Source: Panulirus ornatus
Taxonomy: Eukaryota; Arthropoda; Malacostraca; Decapoda; Palinuridae
Direction: 5' to 3'
Assembly: GCF_036320965.1 (NCBI RefSeq)
Contig: NC_092287.1
Span: 1,975,325 to 2,039,324, forward strand
Length of the DNA stretch: 64,000 nt
Made by a program: the position numbers and the translations under genes
Part shown: positions 61,701 to 64,000 of the stretch, piece by piece
Numbering within the stretch: the stretch's first letter is position 1
How the letters are laid out: each line of letters starts with the position of its first letter
The notes under the pieces: generated by a model
Seen by the model: the letters and a program-made list of their open reading frames with translations, nothing else
Database searches by the model: none
Told to the model about the DNA's origin: nothing

Positions 61701-62571
61701 ACACATGTTCATGAGTGTTCAGTCAGTACCCAGGGATATGTACAAGTCTGTATACATGATGTGCTTGTCCCTCTGCGTAGATGTATAATGTATGTAACTT
61801 AAAGCAACCGGGAAACAGTCACATAAAAATGATTAATAAATGTAATGTCATGCAAAAATGGAAGGGCTGATAAAAAGTATGCAAACAGGATTAGAAATCA
61901 TAAAGCTATGAAGGTTATTATCTCTTCATATCTTTAGCTTATTATCTCATGTCTTTTGGTTATTATCTCTTCATGTCTTTAGCTTATTATCTCTTCATGT
62001 CTTTTGGTTATTATCTCTTCATGTCTTTTGGTTATTATCTCTTCATGTCTTTTGGTTATTATCTCTTCATGTCTTTAGCTTATTATCTCTTCATGTCTTT
62101 TGGTTATTATCTCTTCATGTCTTTTGATAATCGAAGGAAAAAAAAAATCGAATTAAAGGATGTTTACATTACAGCAGTTTGGTTTTTAAGACTGGTTGTA
62201 GTGGCATGTAGACTACTGAAGGATACAGTCTGGTTGTAGTGGCATGTTCAATATTTCTGCATGTTAGATTTTAACATAAATGTGTACTGATATTAACCTT
62301 TTCCTTTGATTATTATGCACGTGTATCATCCCTAATCTTGTATGCATGTCTCCTAGCATCTCCACCCTTGCATCATCTCACATAACGGAAATATGTTTTC
62401 ACCTCACCTGTGACCAGTGAGCAGGTCAGTCATGTCAGCGTTTGTGTCCCCACAGGAGTGTCGGTGCGCTACAGCATCAGGGCAGGCAACAGGGATGGCC
62501 TCTTTACCATCGACCAGCGGTCAGGTCTCATTACCCTGGCTGCCCCGCTCGACTATGAACTACATGCCAAG
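45692..62571 (+). CDS. Cadherin-superfamily protein, 5' part of gene (three phased exons, incomplete)
   Basis: Three exons join in phase 1 across introns of 11.7 and 4.8 kb: 45692(or ATG 45718)-45766, 57502-57633 and 62456-62571. They give MDPGQIFQIITNSTLL, then ATRLLSGAGGGGPLQFAEPR and YCLLLVEDAPPAIRVAQVTA, then VSVRYSIRAGNRDGLFTIDQ and RSGLITLAAPLDYE. The R-Y-S-I, G-x-F-x-I-D, S-G-x-I-x-L and L-D-Y-E signature is that of an extracellular cadherin (EC) repeat. These are calcium-dependent adhesion domains of membrane proteins. The Ca-binding LDYE is present; the DXNDN motif that would end this repeat is not in the window. No signal peptide is evident in either candidate first exon, so a further 5' exon or another start may exist. 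The subfamily (CadN, Fat-like, protocadherin) is not determined. Confidence 0.8.
45790..45934. repeat. 29-bp minisatellite, 5 units
   Basis: Unit tgtggaccagaggctggccc + gcctggacc, starting 24 bp after the exon a donor. Confidence 0.92.
46070..46109. repeat. (GT)n microsatellite
   Basis: About 40 bp of GT. Confidence 0.95.
46205..46412. repeat. ~26-35-bp minisatellite
   Basis: About seven units of catcctgcaggaggcgctgt + atgata, some with an added ggactgt insertion. Confidence 0.9.
46511..46610. repeat. 40-bp tandem repeat, 2.5 units
   Basis: Unit ggaaccttcattacgtgacg + ttatgaaggaagtttgtgac, at 46511, 46551 and 46591. Confidence 0.92.
46744..46970. repeat. 21-bp minisatellite family, locus 2 (inverted orientation)
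   Basis: About ten units resembling gacggtacgacccttgatcg, the reverse complement of the 33868 array. Confidence 0.88.
46971..47908. other. Cadherin intron, no feature
   Basis: Unique sequence. Open frames of about 90 codons at 47082-47400 on both strands show no family resemblance. Confidence 0.5.
47909..47960. repeat. (CT)n microsatellite
   Basis: About 50 bp of CT. Confidence 0.95.
48180..48558 (+). mobile_element. SINE-like family A copy embedded in (TA)n
   Basis: The (TA)n at 48180-48265 is followed directly by ccctggggataggggagaaa. A full-length family A copy runs to aaggcgaatatgcatgaaaa (about 48490), and then (TA)n resumes at 48496-48558. An internal G run is at 48341-48352. Confidence 0.88.
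48559..49092. other. Cadherin intron, no feature
   Basis: Unique AT-rich sequence with no exon or repeat recognised. Confidence 0.55.
49093..49133. repeat. (GT)n microsatellite
   Basis: About 40 bp of GT. A degenerate tRNA-like B box (gggtcgaatcc on the minus strand) lies just beyond it, near 49166-49177. Confidence 0.9.
49923..50095. repeat. 21-bp minisatellite family, locus 3
   Basis: About eight units of cgtgctcaagggtcgtaccg, same orientation as locus 1. Confidence 0.9.
50735..51110. repeat. 21-bp minisatellite family, locus 4 (variant)
   Basis: About 18 units of ccgtcgaacccaaggatcgt + a. The subfamily differs by gaacccaaggat in place of gtgctcaagggt. Stop-free frames of more than 120 codons on both strands result from the 21-bp period. 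Confidence 0.93.
51424..51473. repeat. (CA)n microsatellite
   Basis: About 50 bp of CA with one interruption. Confidence 0.95.
51890..52105 (-). mobile_element. Decayed LINE 3' region
   Basis: Matches the LINE noncoding body with many changes: ctagctgtcatgtgttaatg, then taccgaaact, then cgtcgcccctcatataccac and ccgatctaattcattctatt. Confidence 0.6.
52255..52335. repeat. 21-bp minisatellite family, locus 5 (short, inverted)
   Basis: Three or four loose units: ttgaacacgacggaac, gaagcacgacggtacgacct and cagacggtacgacacttgga. Confidence 0.7.
52622..52706. repeat. (TA)n with Penelope-like repeat edge
   Basis: (TA)n at 52622-52688 is followed by ttcctatgagtccacga (52689-52705). These are the first bases of the repeat seen at 56991, and the match then stops. 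Confidence 0.75.
53072..53146. repeat. (TA)n microsatellite
   Basis: About 74 bp of TA. Confidence 0.95.
53370..53431. repeat. (TA)n microsatellite
   Basis: About 60 bp of TA. Confidence 0.95.
53432..54389. other. Cadherin intron, no feature
   Basis: G+C-richer unique sequence with a C run at 54057-54071. No exon recognised. Confidence 0.5.
54390..54506. repeat. 41-bp tandem repeat, about 3 units
   Basis: Unit cttaaagatcctaggagtca + catggagatgggactccatta, starting at 54390, 54431 and 54472. Confidence 0.93.
54905..55111. repeat. (CT)n and (GT)n microsatellites
   Basis: CT at 54905-54980 and GT at 55083-55111. Confidence 0.95.
55350..55562. repeat. 21-bp minisatellite family, locus 6 (inverted)
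   Basis: About ten units of gacggtacgacccttgaacg. Two unit types alternate (cccttcaacgcgaag and ccgttgatcacgacg), giving a 42-bp period. Confidence 0.9.
55977..56029. repeat. (GT)n microsatellite
   Basis: About 52 bp of GT. 56,030-56,925 is unique G+C-rich intron without a feature. Confidence 0.95.
56926..56990. repeat. (TA)n microsatellite
   Basis: About 65 bp of TA, abutting the Penelope-like repeat. Confidence 0.95.
56991..57140 (-). mobile_element. Penelope-like repeat fragment with hammerhead-like core, copy 2
   Basis: Second copy of the repeat at 11879. It begins ttcctatgagtccacgggga and ends ccatttggtaaacatgt. The minus-strand hammerhead-like core at 57028-57071 reads CTGATGA, TGTGATTATTACAT, GAAA, gtgcactt, ggga. 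Relative to copy 1, one stem II base next to GAAA is changed (C to T), which would weaken the fold. Confidence 0.5.
57502..57633 (+). CDS. Cadherin gene exon b (start of EC repeat)
   Basis: Excellent acceptor (cttcctctcccccag). Two bases complete Ala after exon a. The exon then reads TRLLSGAGGGGPLQFAEPRY and CLLLVEDAPPAIRVAQVTAT, then HKD. It ends G|gtcagt, phase 1. The pattern Y-x-L-x-V-E-D-x-x-P-x-x-x-V-x-x-V-x-A is the opening of a cadherin repeat, with ED in the usual Glu calcium-site position. Confidence 0.8.
57765..58022. repeat. (CG)n(TG)n and (TG)n microsatellites
   Basis: CG/TG at 57765-57814 and a TG-rich tract at 57978-58022, which could form Z-DNA. Confidence 0.9.
58440..58716 (+). 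mobile_element. SINE-like family A copy followed by (TA)n
   Basis: Full-length copy (atagggcagaaagaatactt to cgtgggaaatggcgaatg) with (TA)n at 58662-58716 directly at its 3' end. 58,023-58,439 before it is unique. Confidence 0.85.
58717..59219. other. Cadherin intron, no feature
   Basis: Unique sequence with no exon or repeat recognised. Confidence 0.55.
59220..59545 (-). mobile_element. LINE 3' region fragment
   Basis: The tail variant tactctttcccgcgttagcg, then aggtagcgccagaaacagtc, leads into the LINE body (cgaaaccacagctccctatc, acagcacgtcgccccttgta). It ends in a T run near 59500 at the C-terminal coding edge. Confidence 0.75.
59546..61380. other. Cadherin intron, no feature
   Basis: About 1.8 kb of unique sequence with a short (GA)n at 60168-60186. 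No exon recognised. Confidence 0.5.
61383..61500. repeat. 21-bp minisatellite family, locus 7
   Basis: About five units of agggtcgtaccgctgtgctc + a, same orientation as locus 1. Confidence 0.88.
61917..62128. repeat. 24-bp AT-rich minisatellite, about 8 units
   Basis: Unit cttttggttattatctcttc + atgt, with the variant ctttagctta in some units. The 24-bp period gives Met-Ser-Phe-Gly-Tyr-Tyr-Leu-Phe repeats in one frame. It lies about 330 bp upstream of exon c. Confidence 0.93.
62456..62571 (+). CDS. Cadherin gene exon c (core of EC repeat)
   Basis: Acceptor tttgtgtccccacag. GA completes Gly with the last base of exon b. The exon reads VSVRYSIRAGNRDGLFTIDQ then RSGLITLAAPLDYELHAK and ends at a gtaagg donor, phase 0. 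The cadherin signature (Y-S-I, G-L-F-x-I-D, S-G-x-I-T-L, L-D-Y-E) is complete over 38 residues. Confidence 0.92.
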
Positions 62572-62575
62572 GTAA

Positions 62576-62680
62576 GGGCCAGGGGCAGGGGCTGAGCAGG
62601 GGCGGGCCAGGGGCGGGCCAGGGGCAGGGGCGGGCCAGGGGCAAGGGTGGACCAGAGCCAGGGATGGACCAGGGTCAGAG
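62576..62680. repeat. G-rich short tandem repeat after exon c donor
   Basis: About six copies of caggggcgggccaggggc-like units, beginning 5 bp into the intron. Confidence 0.8.
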
Positions 62681-62971
62681 ACTGGATAGGGCAGGCATTC
62701 GCTGGAGTCAGGTCCCGACCAGGGATGATCGAACCACAGCCATGATGAGGGATAGCTCATGTGGATGGCTGACTGGCAGAGGCAAGGCCGAAGGATAGGC
62801 AAAGGTTGGACCCAGGGTGGAGTGGACTGTCCCACATGGAAGAGTGGGTGTGGAATGGATTGGCAGGAAGGGAGCGTGGGAGGCGTGTGATGCAGGGAGG
62901 CACTGAGGGAAGTTGGCACTTGATGGGCAATATGATGGCAGGTTAGGCGGATAGAGTCCTTAATATCTGTG

Positions 62972-63082
62972 CTGGAGGGCACCTGTGAGGGAGAGAGCAC
63001 CTGTGAGGGAGGTAGAGGGCACCAGTGAGGGAGGTAGAGGGCACCTGTGAGGGAGGTAGAAGGCACCAGTGTGGGAGGGAGT
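62972..63082. repeat. 24-bp minisatellite, about 4-5 units
   Basis: Unit gagggcacctgtgagggagg + taga, alternating cctgtg and ccagtg. Confidence 0.88.
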
Positions 63083-63131
63083 GTTGATGACCATGGTGCG
63101 TGAGGCTGACCCATGTATCCATGTGGTTCAG

Positions 63132-63230
63132 ATGAACTATTTGGTCGGCAGCAGAGGGAGGCACAGCACCTGTCACGTCCCCGGGGGGGACGCTGGCGAC
63201 CACGACGGAGCCGTCCTCAAGCGAGGGCTA
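63132..63230 (+). CDS. Weak candidate for next cadherin exon
   Basis: A ttcag acceptor precedes 63132. In the phase expected after exon c it reads MNYLVGSRGRHSTCHVPGGD, which does not look like a cadherin. Another frame reads IWSAAEGGTAPVTSP, resembling the A-x-E-G-G-T-x-P stretch that usually follows LDYE. The phase does not match, so a frameshift, a sequence error or chance are all possible. Confidence 0.2.
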
Positions 63231-63402
63231 GAATGGTTGTTTATGATAACGTAGGCGAGGCTGGGGCTGACGGAGGGGCGCGCTGGAAGCGATGACGGCT
63301 AACATTAGGGGGAGGAAGGAGGGAGGGAGGGTCATCGCTGAAGACAACCTGGAATTAGCGTAAATCACACGACGGAGGGGAACGTGAGTAGATGTAGGTG
63401 AC

Positions 63403-63433
<31 letters not shown>
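63403..63433. repeat. (GT)n microsatellite
   Basis: About 30 bp of GT. Confidence 0.95.
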
Positions 63434-63435
<2 letters not shown>

Positions 63436-63728
63436 TGAGGGTGTAGATGTAGATGACCACATGTGTGGGAGGACGGTGCTGTGTGGGGGGGGATGCAGCC
63501 AGGCAAAATGAAGCAGGATAGATACACTGCTGGACCAAGGCGCCACCAGACCCCTGTGTAACTAAGTGGTAGGCTGCAGTATAGATAATGTAATAATAAC
63601 ACGTACAGCAACTGGCGTTATTTATATGTATACATTTGAATGTGTATTGATGGTGGTGTTGGCCGCGCATTTATCCCGCACTGACGCATTGCCACGAATA
63701 CGGAAAGTATTCTTTTTGGTGTATACGT

Positions 63729-63730
<2 letters not shown>

Positions 63731-63759
<29 letters not shown>

Positions 63760-63954
63760 GGCCCACCGTTACACAGTGGTTAGCATTACTGACCATGAAG
63801 TCAACACAGGCCAGCCTGGGGTCGGACTTGCATAGAGGTTCGAGACCTGGGCGTGGCAGTTGGCCCACACTCAACCCAGGTGTTCATCCTCTTCTCGAGG
63901 TTGGTAGGTCGATAATTGGGTACCTAGCTCAGGTTGTGGTGTGTGTGAATGTTA

Positions 63955-64000
<46 letters not shown>
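63731..64000 (+). mobile_element. tRNA-derived SINE (family B) with flanking (CA)n and (TA)n
   Basis: (CA)n at 63731-63759, then the SINE with A-box-like acacagtggttagc (63771-63784) and B-box-like aggttcgagacct (63836-63848). The body gttggcccacactcaaccca and gataattgggtacctagctc follows. It ends in (TA)n from 63956 to the window edge. Confidence 0.7.

Overview
This is a eukaryotic, intron-rich genomic window with no bacterial features. It looks like a decapod crustacean genome. Long (TA)n, (CT)n and (GT)n arrays are dense, SINE and LINE copies are repeatedly embedded in (TA)n tracts, and the exons look arthropod-like. The species cannot be named from this sequence.

Left part, about 1-13,430. 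Eight consecutive plus-strand exons encode most of a DDX47/Rrp3-type DEAD-box RNA helicase, a nuclear/nucleolar ribosome-biogenesis factor. All reading phases match across the seven introns and the stop codon is at 13,424-13,426. The N-terminal exon or exons with the Q motif lie upstream of the window. Introns carry a roughly 220-bp interspersed repeat, a tRNA-like SINE and non-LTR retrotransposon (LINE) copies.

Middle part, about 13,430-32,780. This stretch is intergenic. It holds several decayed copies of one LINE family, mostly on the minus strand, with recognisable reverse-transcriptase motifs and a shared C-terminal domain. From about 22.5 kb rightwards the sequence changes character: higher G+C, more CpG, and many microsatellites and minisatellites.

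Right part, about 32,780-64,000. Small plus-strand exons separated by 5-12 kb introns encode the start of a cadherin-superfamily protein. Exons at 45,718-45,766, 57,502-57,633 and 62,456-62,571 join in phase into a partial cadherin repeat. A further phase-compatible first exon is proposed at 32,784-32,849. The gene continues beyond the window. Its introns contain at least fifteen different minisatellites. One 21-bp minisatellite family recurs at seven loci in both orientations.

The most interesting signals are: (i) the dispersed 21-bp minisatellite family; (ii) a roughly 220-bp repeat that shares its 3' end with the LINE, suggesting a LINE/SINE partnership; (iii) a Penelope-like repeat containing a hammerhead-ribozyme-like core on the minus strand; (iv) possible alternative first exons of the cadherin gene; and (v) tandem repeats beginning just downstream of cadherin 5' splice sites. 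Most long open frames in the right half are frames through tandem repeats, not genes.
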